DNA of 56,445 nucleotides, from assembly GCA_016930835.1 (NCBI GenBank), contig JAFGGA010000180.1:1-56445 (forward strand). Reading direction: 5' to 3'. The position numbers and the translations under genes are program-made. Origin of the DNA: Deltaproteobacteria bacterium (GTDB taxonomy: Bacteria > Desulfobacterota > DSM-4660 > Desulfatiglandales > HGW-15). The number at the start of each line of letters is the position of its first letter. Position 1 is the stretch's first letter. Of this stretch, positions 8,960 to 18,894 are shown one piece after another. Under the pieces are notes generated by a model. That model was not told the origin of the DNA. It did no database searches and saw only the letters and a list, made by a program, of their open reading frames with translations.

Positions 8960-9448
8960 ATGAAGACCCTATATAAATGGATTCGGCGTATTGCTCTTGA
9001 AATATTGATAAACTAGAAGGAATAACAAATATCGAACAAGGAATAAGGGATGACTGAATTTTGATTTCCATTTTATCATTTTTCGTGAATATTTGAAACC
9101 CGCTTTTTAGATAAGACCTAAAGTCATGAAATGATTCAATGGGGTCAATCCTGTATTCTTCACGGCGATGCCATGTGTTAAGATACATGAGGGGTTTGCC
9201 GCGAAGACCCAACTTGACAAGTATCAAGCAGGATTTATATAAATAATATCAGTACGACGGCCAACCGGAATCACCTTCTTTTCGGTTGTCCGATAACCCA
9301 TGAACTTTCTTTTTATTGAGGGTGCGTAAGTCCAGGCACTTAGACCTTCAGCCCGACCCTCAGTGTATCGAAGATCCCGCTTTACGGAGAAGCGATGGAA
9401 AATATTTGATCTCTTATCCCCCCCCCAAACCCAAGAATAGGAAAACCA
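8960..9448. other. Divergent intergenic region, no gene seen
   Basis: About 490 bases between the divergent DUF5752-treT-otsA and glgB units. Short frames here look like noise. It should carry both promoters; I recognised no operator or RNA element. A run of C (CCCCCCCC at about 9420) precedes glgB. Confidence 0.35.
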
Positions 9449-11395
9449 ATGACCCCGAAAAAGCAAAAGTCTGTTTCTAAAAACATCAGTCTGTTAACGG
9501 ATGATGATCTGTATCTTTTCAATGAAGGCAGCCATTTTCATCTTTACGAAAAGCTAGGCGCCCATCTTATGACACAGGATCAGCAGGAAGGGGTCTATTT
9601 TGGCGTATGGGCCCCTGATGCGGAAAAGGTTTTTGTGAAGGGGGAGTTTAATGGTTGGGGTGAAACCGGCCATGCCCTTAAACCCCGCGGTACATCAGGT
9701 ATCTGGGAGGGGTTTTGCCCCGGGGTGACCAAGGGCACGATATATAAATATACCATCCATTCGCGATATAACCATTACCGGGTGGATAAGGCCGATCCAT
9801 TTGCCTTTTATAATCAGACTCCTCCCAAGACCGCTTCTATTGTCTGGGACTTAACATATGATTGGGGTGATGAAAAATGGATGGCTGAACGCGGTGCGCG
9901 GAATCGTTACAATAGTCCCATGTCCATCTATGAGATGCATATGGGCTCTTGGATAAGAATGCAGGAAGAAGGGAACCGTTCTTTAACATATCGAGAACTC
10001 GCCCCTCGATTGGTCGAATATGTAGTCAAAATGGGATTCACGCATGTGGAATTCTTACCGATTATGGAACATCCGTTCTATGGCTCATGGGGTTATCAAA
10101 TAAGCAGTTTTTTCGCCCCCACCAGCCGTTATGGTACACCACAGGATTTCATGTACCTGGTGGATCAGTTACATCAACGAGGCATCGGGGTTATTCTGGA
10201 TTGGGTGCCTTCCCACTTCCCCAGCGATGAACATGGACTCGGGTATTTTGACGGCACTTACCTCTATGAACACTCCGACCCCCTGCAGAGGATCCATCCG
10301 GATTGGGATAGTTTGATCTTTAACTACGGCCGCGATGAAGTGCGCGGTTTCCTTTTCAGTAGCGCTTTTTTCTGGCTGGACAAATATCATGTCGACGGTC
10401 TTCGCATGGATGCCGTGGCCTCCATGCTTTACCTGGATTACGGCCGAAAACAAGGGGATTGGATCCCCAACAAATACGGTGGGAATGAAGATCTGGAGGC
10501 CATCTCTTTCTTACGTCGCCTGAATGAAGAGATATATGGGCAATACCCGGACGTTCAGACCTTCGCGGAGGAATCCACGGCCTGGCCCATGGTGTCCCGT
10601 CCAACCTATGTCGGCGGTCTGGGATTCGGAATGAAATGGGATATGGGGTGGATGCATGACACATTGGAGTACATGACCAAAGATCCGATCCACAGGAAAT
10701 ATCATCACGACAAAGTGACCTTTCGCATGGTTTATGCGTTTCATGAAAATTTTGTGCTGCCGCTTTCTCATGACGAGGTAGTCCATGGTAAAGGATCGCT
10801 TCTGAGGAAGATGCCCGGAGATCGTTGGCAAAAATTCGCGAACCTCAGGCTTCTTTTGGGGTATATGTACGCCCAGCCCGGTAAAAAACTCCTGTTCATG
10901 GGTGGGGAGTTGGGCCAGTGGAATGAATGGTACCATGAAGTCGGTCTGGACTGGTACCTACTGGATGATCCTTTTCATGCCGGTGTCCAGCAGTGGGTCA
11001 GGGATCTCAATGCATTATATGGAAAAGAGCCGGCCATGCACGAACGGGATTTTGCACCCGATGGATTCGAGTGGATTGATTGTAATGACTCCCAGCAGAG
11101 TACCCTCAGCCTGATACGTCGGGGAGATTCCTTTGAAAAGATGATTATTGCGGCCTTTAATTTTACGCCGGTTCCCAGACATGATTTTGTGGTGGGAACC
11201 CCCACCGATGTTGCTTGGCGGGAGCTTTTAAACAGTGATGCCCGGGACTACAACGGCAGCGGCCAGGGTAATTTCGGTTTGGTGGAGGCCCGGGATGAGC
11301 CCTTTCACGGTCGCCCATTCTCGATCCATATTACCTTGCCGCCTTTGGCGGCGGTATTCTTTAAGGCGGAGGATCACCCTTCTTCTTTGAAATAA
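9449..11395 (+). CDS. glgB: 1,4-alpha-glucan branching enzyme
   Basis: A 648-residue GH13 branching enzyme that makes alpha-1,6 branches in glycogen. An N-terminal CBM48 (about 30-130; FGVWAPDAEKVFVKGEFNGW) precedes the (beta/alpha)8 barrel with the four GH13 regions: DWVPSHF, nucleophile Asp in DGLRMDAVASMLY, acid/base Glu in TFAEESTAWP and the third Asp in LSHDEVVHGKGSLL. The C-terminal beta domain ends in LPPLAAVFFK. Length is a little short of the 730-residue enterobacterial form because the extra N1 module is absent. RBS AGGAAAACC precedes ATG. Its 3' end overlaps convergent glgC by 22 bases; the two belong to one pathway. Confidence 0.95.
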   Translation: MTPKKQKSVSKNISLLTDDDLYLFNEGSHFHLYEKLGAHLMTQDQQEGVYFGVWAPDAEKVFVKGEFNGWGETGHALKPRGTSGIWEGFCPGVTKGTIYKYTIHSRYNHYRVDKADPFAFYNQTPPKTASIVWDLTYDWGDEKWMAERGARNRYNSPMSIYEMHMGSWIRMQEEGNRSLTYRELAPRLVEYVVKMGFTHVEFLPIMEHPFYGSWGYQISSFFAPTSRYGTPQDFMYLVDQLHQRGIGVILDWVPSHFPSDEHGLGYFDGTYLYEHSDPLQRIHPDWDSLIFNYGRDEVRGFLFSSAFFWLDKYHVDGLRMDAVASMLYLDYGRKQGDWIPNKYGGNEDLEAISFLRRLNEEIYGQYPDVQTFAEESTAWPMVSRPTYVGGLGFGMKWDMGWMHDTLEYMTKDPIHRKYHHDKVTFRMVYAFHENFVLPLSHDEVVHGKGSLLRKMPGDRWQKFANLRLLLGYMYAQPGKKLLFMGGELGQWNEWYHEVGLDWYLLDDPFHAGVQQWVRDLNALYGKEPAMHERDFAPDGFEWIDCNDSQQSTLSLIRRGDSFEKMIIAAFNFTPVPRHDFVVGTPTDVAWRELLNSDARDYNGSGQGNFGLVEARDEPFHGRPFSIHITLPPLAAVFFKAEDHPSSLK

Positions 11396-12654
11396 CCCTT
11401 GGGCACTACCACAATCCCTCTTGGGGTCACGGTGAAATGTTTTGCATCTTCTTTTGGGTTAAAGCCGATCTCCGTGTTGGGCGGTATGATATTGTGTTTA
11501 TCCACAATGGCCTTCTTGATCCGGCTGTAGCGCCCCACGGTCACATTGTCCAAGATCACGGACTCATCCACGGTGGCCCAACTGCGAACAGTAACATTAT
11601 ATGAGAGCACGCAATTTCGGACGATACCGCTGACGATACAGCCAGATGCCACGATGGAATCAAGGGCCTTACCCACCCGGGATTCATTCGAACGCTCATT
11701 GGCAAAGATGAATTTGGCAGGAGGGGCGGGGATCTGATTGGTATGGACAGGCCATAGCCTGCCATAAAGATTGAAATAGGGATCAACCCCGGTCAAATCC
11801 ATATTGGCGTTCCAGTAGGCGTCCAAGGTTCCCACGTCCCGCCAGTAGGTTGAATCCCTGGTTTTGGGTTCAAATTTCAAGGATCTTTCACCATCATCCA
11901 GGGTTTCATAAATGTAATCGGCAATACGATTTTCCCGCCCATAAGCAAATGCGTAAATCCTATGGGTGTCCAAAAGGCGGGGAATGATGTCTCGGCCAAA
12001 ATCATCTTCCTTCCCTGACTTGAGGATGTCTAAAAGGGTCTTGGTCCTGAAGATATATATGCCCATGGAGGCCAGGACATGGGTCGAATCACCCGGGATG
12101 GTTTTGATATTTTTTTTGGGCTTTTCCTGAAAACCGCGAATCCGGAAATCATCATCCACCTCGGCCACTCCGAATTGATGGGCTGATTCGACCGGCACTT
12201 CGATAAGCGATATGGTAATATCCGCTCCTTTTTCTTCATGGTATTTAAGAAAACGTTTGTAGTTCATCTTATAGATATGGTCACCGGATAGGATCAGCGC
12301 GTAGTCCGGCCGGTAGCGTTCAATGAGGTAGAGGTTCTGGCGTATGCAGTCCGCCGTGCCCCTGTACCAATCCGTACCGGTCCGCTGTTGAGGAGGGACG
12401 ATCTTTAGAAAATGACCGATTTTGTGGCTGAAAATATTCCAGCCATCCTCCAGGTGCTCGTTCAGCGATTGGGACTTGTATTGGGGAAGGATGATGATTT
12501 TATACAGTCCCGAATTGACGCAATTGGTCAGGGTAAAGTCGATAAGACGGTAGATGCCGCCGAAGGGGACCGCAGGCTTGGTGCGGTCCATGGTCAAGGG
12601 CATGAGGCGTTCACCCCTTCCGCCGGCCATGATAAAGGCTAGGACGTCTTTCAT
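11374..12654 (-). CDS. glgC: Glucose-1-phosphate adenylyltransferase (ADP-glucose pyrophosphorylase)
   Basis: A 426-residue enzyme producing ADP-glucose from ATP and glucose-1-phosphate, the committed step of glycogen synthesis. The nucleotidyltransferase domain has MAGGRGERLMPLTMDRTKPAVPFGG, the WYRGTADCIRQN and LSGDHIYKMNY motifs and FQEKPK (sugar-phosphate Lys); a C-terminal left-handed beta-helix carries hexapeptide repeats (CIVSGIVRNCVLSYNVTVRSWATVDESVILDNVTVG). The glucose donor probably also serves the trehalose enzymes nearby. RBS GAAGGA is present. Ends tail-to-tail with glgB. Confidence 0.95.
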   Translation of the reverse strand: MKDVLAFIMAGGRGERLMPLTMDRTKPAVPFGGIYRLIDFTLTNCVNSGLYKIIILPQYKSQSLNEHLEDGWNIFSHKIGHFLKIVPPQQRTGTDWYRGTADCIRQNLYLIERYRPDYALILSGDHIYKMNYKRFLKYHEEKGADITISLIEVPVESAHQFGVAEVDDDFRIRGFQEKPKKNIKTIPGDSTHVLASMGIYIFRTKTLLDILKSGKEDDFGRDIIPRLLDTHRIYAFAYGRENRIADYIYETLDDGERSLKFEPKTRDSTYWRDVGTLDAYWNANMDLTGVDPYFNLYGRLWPVHTNQIPAPPAKFIFANERSNESRVGKALDSIVASGCIVSGIVRNCVLSYNVTVRSWATVDESVILDNVTVGRYSRIKKAIVDKHNIIPPNTEIGFNPKEDAKHFTVTPRGIVVVPKGYFKEEG

Positions 12655-12883
12655 TTATTTATCCTTCATTTTAGGTTGGTTTCCATCTCAGAACCACTCA
12701 TTTCTGCATGGAGTTCTTGGCATTCAGCGTTCGGCCATCAGCTATCAGCGGGAGGCTTAAAAAAGATTTTCCGTCGGCTGCTTGATGAAAGCATTATTCA
12801 AGATCAATTTGACATCATGGACAAATATAGAGAGAATGTTTCTTAAGTGTCAAGACATCTTATCTAATTCATCGGAAAAATAA

Positions 12884-14323
12884 TTGAAATTTTATCCCTA
12901 TATATTATTGGCCGCCAACATCATCCTAGCCGTGGCTGCCGGATGGCACGCGCTGCTTTTGAAGCGTGATCCAAGGGCATCGATGGGTTGGATCGCTGTA
13001 ATCTTCATCTTCCCCCTTATGGGGCCATTTTTGTACTTTCTTTTCGGCATCAACCGGGTGCGTACCCGAGCGAAAAAATTAAGTGAAGAAGTCTCTTTCG
13101 GGATTCGTGATGAATCCAGATATCCGCGCACGGAGAGTGGACCGTTTTCATCCTTGAACCCTGTCCCCGCTGAATCCTTGGAGATTGCGAAGATCTCCGG
13201 TTCCGTTTCCAAAAGGCCCTTGGTCGGGGGTAATGAAATCCAGGCATTGCATAACGGCGAAGAGGCCTTTCCCGCCATGCTCAAGGCCATTGAAGAAGCA
13301 AAATACACCGCGTATCTATCCACCTATATCTTTGAGACCAATATTACTGGAAGACAATTCATTGATCATCTGGCAGGTGCAATGAATAGGGGTGTTGATG
13401 TCAGGGTGATTATTGACGGGGTAGGACAATACTATTCGTTCCCCACCGCGGGTACGCTATTAAAGAGACAAGGGGTGAGGGTGGCCCGGTTTATTCCGCC
13501 CAGGCTGATTCCACCGGCCATCCATATCAACCTCCGAAATCACCGTAAAATCCTCACCGTGGATAGCCGGATCGGTTTTGTCGGGGGTATGAATATTGGT
13601 GATCGTCACCTGGCCGGTAATCTTGATAATCCCTCAAGAGTGGTGGATATGCAGTTTTGTCTCAAGGGACCGATCATCGGCCAGATGGAAGAGGTATTTT
13701 TAGAGGATTGGCGCTTTTGCACGGGGGATCCGTTTGATAAACCAGTCGGTAGGCGAAATCATGTGCAGCCGAATGGCACGCTATGCCGTGCCATTGCCGA
13801 CGGTCCCAATGAAGATTTCGATAAATTTGCACAGATACTGGTTGGCGTCGTTTCATCCGCCAGGCAACGTATACTCATCATGACACCCTATTTTCTGCCC
13901 TCCCGTGAACTGATTTCCGCCTTGCGGTCCGCCTCTCTAAGGGGTGTGGATGTAAAGGTGGTCCTTCCCATCAAGAACAATCTTCCTTTTATTCATTGGG
14001 CCACCCGGAACCTGCTTTGGGAGTTATTGGAACGTGGTATTCGGATCTTCTATCAACCACCACCCTTTGTACATACCAAGCTGCTGGTGGTGGATGATTT
14101 TTATGCCCATGTGGGATCCGCCAACATCGATCCCAGGAGCCTGAGACTTAATTTTGAACTCACAGTGGAAGTCTATGATAAGGTATTTGCCGAGACGCTG
14201 ACAGCCCATTTTGAAAAAGCGCTTACACAATCCACGGAGGTCTTTTTAAAAGACTTGGACTCCCGTCCTCTGGCCGCCCGAACAAGGGATGCACTGGCCT
14301 GGCTTTTTTCTCCCTATCTATGA
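12884..14323 (+). CDS. cls: Cardiolipin synthase (phospholipase D superfamily)
   Basis: A 479-residue membrane-associated PLD-family enzyme that condenses phosphatidylglycerol into cardiolipin. Two N-terminal transmembrane helices (about 3-22 and 34-56; PLDNc-like MGWIAVIFIFPLMGPFLYFLFG) precede two HKD motifs: HINLRNHRKILTVDSRIGFVGG and PPFVHTKLLVVDDFYAHVGSANID. Length matches bacterial Cls. The frame begins at TTG 12884; no ATG lies upstream of the first membrane helix, so a TTG start is likely though the RBS is weak. Monocistronic. Confidence 0.92.
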   Translation: MKFYPYILLAANIILAVAAGWHALLLKRDPRASMGWIAVIFIFPLMGPFLYFLFGINRVRTRAKKLSEEVSFGIRDESRYPRTESGPFSSLNPVPAESLEIAKISGSVSKRPLVGGNEIQALHNGEEAFPAMLKAIEEAKYTAYLSTYIFETNITGRQFIDHLAGAMNRGVDVRVIIDGVGQYYSFPTAGTLLKRQGVRVARFIPPRLIPPAIHINLRNHRKILTVDSRIGFVGGMNIGDRHLAGNLDNPSRVVDMQFCLKGPIIGQMEEVFLEDWRFCTGDPFDKPVGRRNHVQPNGTLCRAIADGPNEDFDKFAQILVGVVSSARQRILIMTPYFLPSRELISALRSASLRGVDVKVVLPIKNNLPFIHWATRNLLWELLERGIRIFYQPPPFVHTKLLVVDDFYAHVGSANIDPRSLRLNFELTVEVYDKVFAETLTAHFEKALTQSTEVFLKDLDSRPLAARTRDALAWLFSPYL

Positions 14324-14719
14324 TTTGGGTGAAAAAGGCTGGAATTTCTCAATATCATGTGCGTCCTGAATATATACTTTACATTTAAGGGTAAGCGGTA
14401 TTATTAAAGGTTTCAAAAGAAGCTAGACCTATTTCACCATGAAAATCATTTTGAGGTGATTCATAAATGGCAGGTAATTTTTTATAACAGGATCATCCTC
14501 CAACTAGTCCGCCCTTCGCGGTATCTACGATGGAGGAAGGGTTGGTCGATGATCAGGATTTAAGGGATCCGCGTACCCCCAAATATCGCTTTTGGACAGG
14601 TGTGGTATGTTATTGCATTTTAATGACCTTTACTTCCTCATCAAATCATAAAAAATATCCACTTGAATCCCTGAACCCTCGAATCCCAGACTATTTTTTT
14701 ATAATGGGTTGAAATTGCT
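14324..14719. other. Intergenic region, no gene seen
   Basis: About 395 bases between cls and the gapN-like gene. It contains a short degenerate CCTTGAATCCCTGAACCCTCGAATCC tract of a type also seen near 4455 and 16440 (simple dispersed repeat), and no recognisable gene or RNA. Confidence 0.35.
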
Positions 14720-16375
14720 ATGCAAAAACTGGAAAGTGCAAATAAAGATATGGATTTCGATGACCTGATTCACAAGATCTTCCCTGAAGCAAAGGATATT
14801 CCCGGGTCTTTTTGGATAGGAAAACCCATCGAGCAACGGGAATATCTGATCAGTGGTGAAATCCGTTTTTGGGAAGGGCCAATGTGTGATGTTCATTCGC
14901 CGGTTTGCGTTCACACCGATTCCGGTCTGTCACAATTACATCTGGGGCGGGTTCCCAACATGACCGAAAATGAATCCACGTCGGCCTTGGAGGCAGCCCT
15001 CAAGGCCTGGGATAAAGGACGAGGTCTATGGCCTACCTTGCCGCCGGCTGAAAGGATCGGATGTGTTGAAGGGTTTTTAAGGGAGTGTCTTAAGAGAAAG
15101 AAGGAAGTCGCCCGTTTATTAATGTGGGAGATCGGCAAGCCCTATAAGGATTCTGCAATCGAGTTTGATAGGGCCATCGAATATATCAAGGATACCCTTG
15201 AGGTGGTGAAGGACTTGGACAGGATTTCATCAAAATGGGTCGGCCAAAAAGGGATTATGGGTTTGATAAAACGGGCTCCCTTGGGTGTGGTTCTGTGTAC
15301 GGGGCCGTTTAATTATCCTTTTTATGAAACCTTTACCACGTTGATGACGGCCTTGGTTATGGGGAATACGGTGATCTTCAAACCCCCCAAATATGGCGTG
15401 CTTTTGTACAGGCCGTTGTTGAAGGTTCTATGCGATGCATTCCCAGAAGGGGTGGTGAACAGTATTTATGGGGATGGGGAAACGATAATCCCCCCTCTCA
15501 TGTCATCCGGCAAGGTGGATGTCCTTGCATTTATCGGTACAACGGCAGTGGCATCGGCCCTGAAGAAACAACATCCCAACCCGCATCGGCTGCGTTGTCT
15601 GCTGGGATTGGAGGCCAAAAATCCCGCGATCATTCTCCCGGATGCGGATTTGGATCTCGCTATTCGTGAATGCGTCCTGGGGACGCTAGCCTTTAACGGC
15701 CAGAGGTGCGCGGCTCTGAAGATATTGTTCGTTCACTCTCGTATCGTAAAGGCCTTCCTTGAGGGTCTATCGAACGCGATTGCACGACTTCGATTCGGGA
15801 TGCCGTGGGAAGCTGACGTTTTTATTACACCGCTTCCGGAACCGCATAAACCCGCCTATCTAAATGCCCTTGTAAATGACGCCCTGGCTCACGGCGCATC
15901 CGTAATCAATGAAGGAGGCGGTAGGGTTTATGAGACATTTTTTTATCCCACGATTTTGTTCCCGGTGAATGATGAGATGCGGGTTTATCATGAGGAACAG
16001 TTCGGCCCTGTCATCCCCGTGGTTCCTTTTGACAATGTTGAAATTCCGATTCAATACGTGATCCAAACCAGGTATGGCCAACAATTGAGTATTTTCGGGA
16101 CGGATCCGGAGACGATGGCTGATTTGATTGATCCCCTGGTCAACCAGGTGGCAAGAGTGAATATCAACTGTAAGTGCCAGCGTGGACCTGATACCTTCCC
16201 GTTCACGGGCAGGAAAGACTCCGCCGAGGGAACCCTTTCCGTGTCTGATGCCCTGCGCGCCTTTTCCATACGTACGGTGGTCGCGGCGAGAGACACGGAT
16301 GTGAATAGAGGCTTGATGCAAGATATTATGAAGAAAGAGAAATCGAATTTTTTAAAGAGTAATTTTTTTGATTAA
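14720..16375 (+). CDS. gapN: NADP-dependent glyceraldehyde-3-phosphate dehydrogenase (GapN-like ALDH)
   Basis: A 551-residue aldehyde dehydrogenase superfamily enzyme. The cofactor fold has GVVLCTGPFNYPFYE and IFKPPKYG; the catalytic Glu lies in LLGLEAKNPAIILPDADL and the catalytic Cys in LAFNGQRCAALKILFVH. These contexts resemble GapN, which oxidises glyceraldehyde-3-phosphate directly to 3-phosphoglycerate without making ATP. It has an N-terminal extension of about 60 residues relative to streptococcal GapN. The neighbouring PfkB gene fits glycolysis, as does the missing pgk in the gap-tpiA cluster of this window. Substrate is inferred from family resemblance only; another phosphorylated aldehyde is possible. 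Confidence 0.75.
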   Translation: MQKLESANKDMDFDDLIHKIFPEAKDIPGSFWIGKPIEQREYLISGEIRFWEGPMCDVHSPVCVHTDSGLSQLHLGRVPNMTENESTSALEAALKAWDKGRGLWPTLPPAERIGCVEGFLRECLKRKKEVARLLMWEIGKPYKDSAIEFDRAIEYIKDTLEVVKDLDRISSKWVGQKGIMGLIKRAPLGVVLCTGPFNYPFYETFTTLMTALVMGNTVIFKPPKYGVLLYRPLLKVLCDAFPEGVVNSIYGDGETIIPPLMSSGKVDVLAFIGTTAVASALKKQHPNPHRLRCLLGLEAKNPAIILPDADLDLAIRECVLGTLAFNGQRCAALKILFVHSRIVKAFLEGLSNAIARLRFGMPWEADVFITPLPEPHKPAYLNALVNDALAHGASVINEGGGRVYETFFYPTILFPVNDEMRVYHEEQFGPVIPVVPFDNVEIPIQYVIQTRYGQQLSIFGTDPETMADLIDPLVNQVARVNINCKCQRGPDTFPFTGRKDSAEGTLSVSDALRAFSIRTVVAARDTDVNRGLMQDIMKKEKSNFLKSNFFD

Positions 16376-16549
16376 TCATGGGAGGGTTCCCCGCAAAAAA
16401 CAGCGGGATCTTCGAAAAGGATTCAAGTGAGAGACACTCGACCCCTTAAATCCTAGAATCCTTTTCCTAAATTCGATGAAAAGGGATCTGTATAGAAGAA
16501 TTTAAAAAATGGTAATACTTTAGCTGATTTCAAAAAATTTAAACAACTG

Positions 16550-16731
16550 GATTCCACGATCAAGTCGCGGAATGACCTGTCTGCCGCGTCGGGCGCGGCG
16601 CAGGCAGGCAGAAAAGGGGAAATCATAAGGAAAAACAAAATGCGTGCTTCATAAAGGTATAGCGATAGTAAGATCACACGTCATTCCGCGACCCCTCATC
16701 AAGTGCGGGGCAAGCTTGATCGCGGAATCCA
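16550..16731. repeat. Intergenic inverted-repeat element
   Basis: Ends are imperfect inverted copies: left GGATTCCACGATCAAG...GCGGAATGAC and right GTCATTCCGCGACC...CTTGATCGCGGAATCC. Inner palindromic pieces (CCTGTCTGCCGCGTCGGGCG / GGCAGGCAG) suggest a foldable non-coding repeat. It belongs to the same 'GTCATTCC' class as the adjacent MITE but has different ends. Confidence 0.55.
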
Positions 16732-16767
16732 AGCCTTGTATCTCATCATTTTCAAAAGGCTAAACTG

Positions 16768-16952
16768 GATGGTCTCGCAAAAAGTCGAAAAACACCTATT
16801 TTTGTCATTCCGGCCTGCCTGTACGTGTCCGCACGCAGACAGGTGAAGACCGGAATCCAGTCTTTTCAAATAGTTACATGGGATCTGGACCCCGACTGCA
16901 GTCTATCCCGTACTGGATACGGGACCGGGGTGACGACTTTTTACGAGATTGT
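16768..16952. mobile_element. MITE-like element, copy 1
   Basis: A 185-base non-coding element. The left end GATGGTCTCGCAAAAAGTCG and the right end (complement ACAATCTCGTAAAAAGTCG) are near-perfect terminal inverted repeats. It is flanked by a direct repeat TAAACTG (16761-16767 and 16953-16959), a candidate target duplication. The interior has GTCATTCCGGCCTGCCTG...CAGACAGGTGAAGACCGGAAT, itself palindromic. A shorter copy with the same left end lies at 23737-23840. It ends 38 bases upstream of the pfkB start. Confidence 0.75.
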
Positions 16953-16990
16953 TAAACTGTTACAAAAAAAGATTAAACGAGGGAATAAGA

Positions 16991-17917
16991 ATGATCTACA
17001 CCGTCACACTCAATCCGGCCCTGGACCGGGCTATGTTGGTTGAAGAGCTTAATGAGGACGACACCACCCGCATCGTTAATGAAACCTATTATGCGGCCGG
17101 CAAGGGCATTGACGTTTCCCGGGTCATCCGTGAGCTGGGGGGCCAAAGCGTGGCGTTGGGACTGGTGGGGGGTTATGATGGCTTACACCTGGAGGGTATG
17201 CTGATCAACGCCGGGGTCATGACGAATTTTACAAGGATTTCCCAAGAGACACGGACCAATATTATCCTCAAAGAAAAAAAGACGGGGCGGCAGTTTGTGA
17301 TCAGTGCGTCCGGTCCGGAGATCAATGCCACGGAGATCGGTCAGTTCTATCAAAACGTTCTGGCTGTTCAAGGTATGGATTTTCTGATTATGAGCGGGAG
17401 CCTTCCTCGAGGGGTCAGCCCGAACCTATATGGACAGCTCGTCCTGGCGGGGAAAAAGAAGGGGGCTTTTGTTTTTTTAGACTCGGATGGTGAGGCCCTT
17501 AAAGAATCCATCGCTTATCAACCGACGGGTATCAAACCCAATATCCATGAACTGTCCCGGTTGGTGGGACGGGAGCTGAAAACCGAACCTGATATCCTAA
17601 AGGCCTGTGAAGAGGTTCACCAAAAAGGGGTGGAATTTGTTTTGGCCTCCAGGGGTAAGGATGGCCTTATCTTATCAACCCCTGAACAAAAGATCAAAGC
17701 GATTGCCCCGCCGGTAAAGATCGAAAGCACGGTAGGGGCGGGCGATTCGACCGTGGCTGGATTTGTCCTCGCCTATTCCCGGGAAAAAGACCTACAGGAA
17801 TGTGTTCGGTTTGCGTGCGCGGCAGGGGCGGCTGCCGTGGAGACACCCGGCACTGAGCTTTGTCATCGTGCTACTTTTGAAAGAATTCTGCCTGATGTAA
17901 TCATCACAATCATGTGA
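16991..17917 (+). CDS. pfkB: PfkB-family phosphofructokinase
   Basis: A 308-residue ribokinase-family sugar-phosphate kinase, closest in pattern to 1-phosphofructokinase and 6-phosphofructokinase-2. It begins MIYTVTLNPALDRAM (substrate loop), has YYAAGKGIDVSRVIRELGG, MSGSLPRGV and the C-terminal signature STVGAGDSTVAGFVLA with the catalytic Asp. It phosphorylates fructose-6-phosphate, fructose-1-phosphate or tagatose-6-phosphate with ATP; which one cannot be told. I use ATG 16991, which has a GAGGG RBS and the canonical N-terminus; an upstream in-frame TTG lies in the MITE end. The stop overlaps the next frame by 4 bases if that gene starts at GTG 17914. Confidence 0.88.
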   Translation: MIYTVTLNPALDRAMLVEELNEDDTTRIVNETYYAAGKGIDVSRVIRELGGQSVALGLVGGYDGLHLEGMLINAGVMTNFTRISQETRTNIILKEKKTGRQFVISASGPEINATEIGQFYQNVLAVQGMDFLIMSGSLPRGVSPNLYGQLVLAGKKKGAFVFLDSDGEALKESIAYQPTGIKPNIHELSRLVGRELKTEPDILKACEEVHQKGVEFVLASRGKDGLILSTPEQKIKAIAPPVKIESTVGAGDSTVAGFVLAYSREKDLQECVRFACAAGAAAVETPGTELCHRATFERILPDVIITIM

Positions 17918-17928
17918 GGACTTTCCAG

Positions 17929-18894
17929 GTGTTATATATCATCCTTTTCATTATCGGCTTCGTAATCCTGATCAAGGGCGCCGATTATCTGGTGGATGGA
18001 GCTTCTTCCATCGCCCGGCGTCTAAGCGTCTCGGATCTGGTGATTGGATTGACGATTGTGGCCTTTGGGACATCAACCCCCGAGCTGCTGGTAAACCTCT
18101 TCGCCAGTATCCAGGGAAAGACGGATATCGCCATCGGGAATATCCTGGGAAGCAATATCGCCAATATTCTTTTGATATTGGGTATCTCTTCCATCATTTA
18201 TCCATTATCCGTAACAAGAGGCACGGTATGGAAGGAGATCCCGTTTAGCCTTCTGGCGGCTGTTGTTCTGGGTATTATGGCCAATGATCAATTTTTCGAT
18301 CATACCGGGTTTTCTTCCCTAACCCGCACAGACGGTTTGATCTTTTTATCCTTTTTTATCATTTTCCTTTATTATACCTTCGGTATCGCAAAAAGAGTCG
18401 AAGGGACGGAAGAGCATTTGCGACTTAGGAAAAAGACTTTACCGGCATCACTCATGATGATCCTCCTGGGATTGGTCGGTCTAATTCTTGGTGGAAAATG
18501 GATCGTGGACGGCGCCGTTTACCTCGCAAATCTATTTGGCATGAGTGAGAGTCTAATCGGGTTAACCATCGTGGCTGTGGGAACATCGCTCCCTGAACTG
18601 GCTACATCGGCCGTGGCCGCTTACAGGAAGAATGTGGAGATTGCCGTGGGGAATGTGGTGGGCTCCAATATCTTTAATATCTTTTTTGTTTTGGGTATCA
18701 GCGCGACCATCAAACCTCTACCTTTCAAGGTGCCTAACAATATTGATATCGGGGTTGTAATCCTGGCGAGCCTCCTGCTTTTTTTAAGCATGTTTACAGG
18801 GGAAAAACGCTCCTTGGATAGATGGGAAGGGGCCTTGCTGCTGGTTTTGTACGCGGGATATATCGGGGTGCTTATTCGTTTTGAGTTTTTATAA
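17929..18894 (+). CDS. Calcium/sodium antiporter (CaCA family, YrbG-like)
   Basis: An inner-membrane cation exchanger of about 321 residues with ten predicted membrane segments in two homologous halves. Each half carries an alpha-repeat: LVIGLTIVAFGTSTPELLVNLFAS...GNILGSNIANI and LIGLTIVAVGTSLPELATSAVAA...GNVVGSNIFNI, including the GTS.PEL acid motif that binds the cation. I prefer GTG 17929 (GAGGA eight bases upstream) to GTG 17914. It follows pfkB immediately and is probably co-transcribed, though the functions are unrelated. Confidence 0.9.
   Translation: MLYIILFIIGFVILIKGADYLVDGASSIARRLSVSDLVIGLTIVAFGTSTPELLVNLFASIQGKTDIAIGNILGSNIANILLILGISSIIYPLSVTRGTVWKEIPFSLLAAVVLGIMANDQFFDHTGFSSLTRTDGLIFLSFFIIFLYYTFGIAKRVEGTEEHLRLRKKTLPASLMMILLGLVGLILGGKWIVDGAVYLANLFGMSESLIGLTIVAVGTSLPELATSAVAAYRKNVEIAVGNVVGSNIFNIFFVLGISATIKPLPFKVPNNIDIGVVILASLLLFLSMFTGEKRSLDRWEGALLLVLYAGYIGVLIRFEFL

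Noticed and set aside
10356-10936. Minus-strand frames inside glgB
   Set aside because: Shadows of a strongly supported GH13 gene.
16949-16990. Upstream TTG start for the PfkB gene
   Set aside because: It lies in the MITE terminus and adds an unconserved leader; ATG 16991 has an RBS and the canonical N-terminus.
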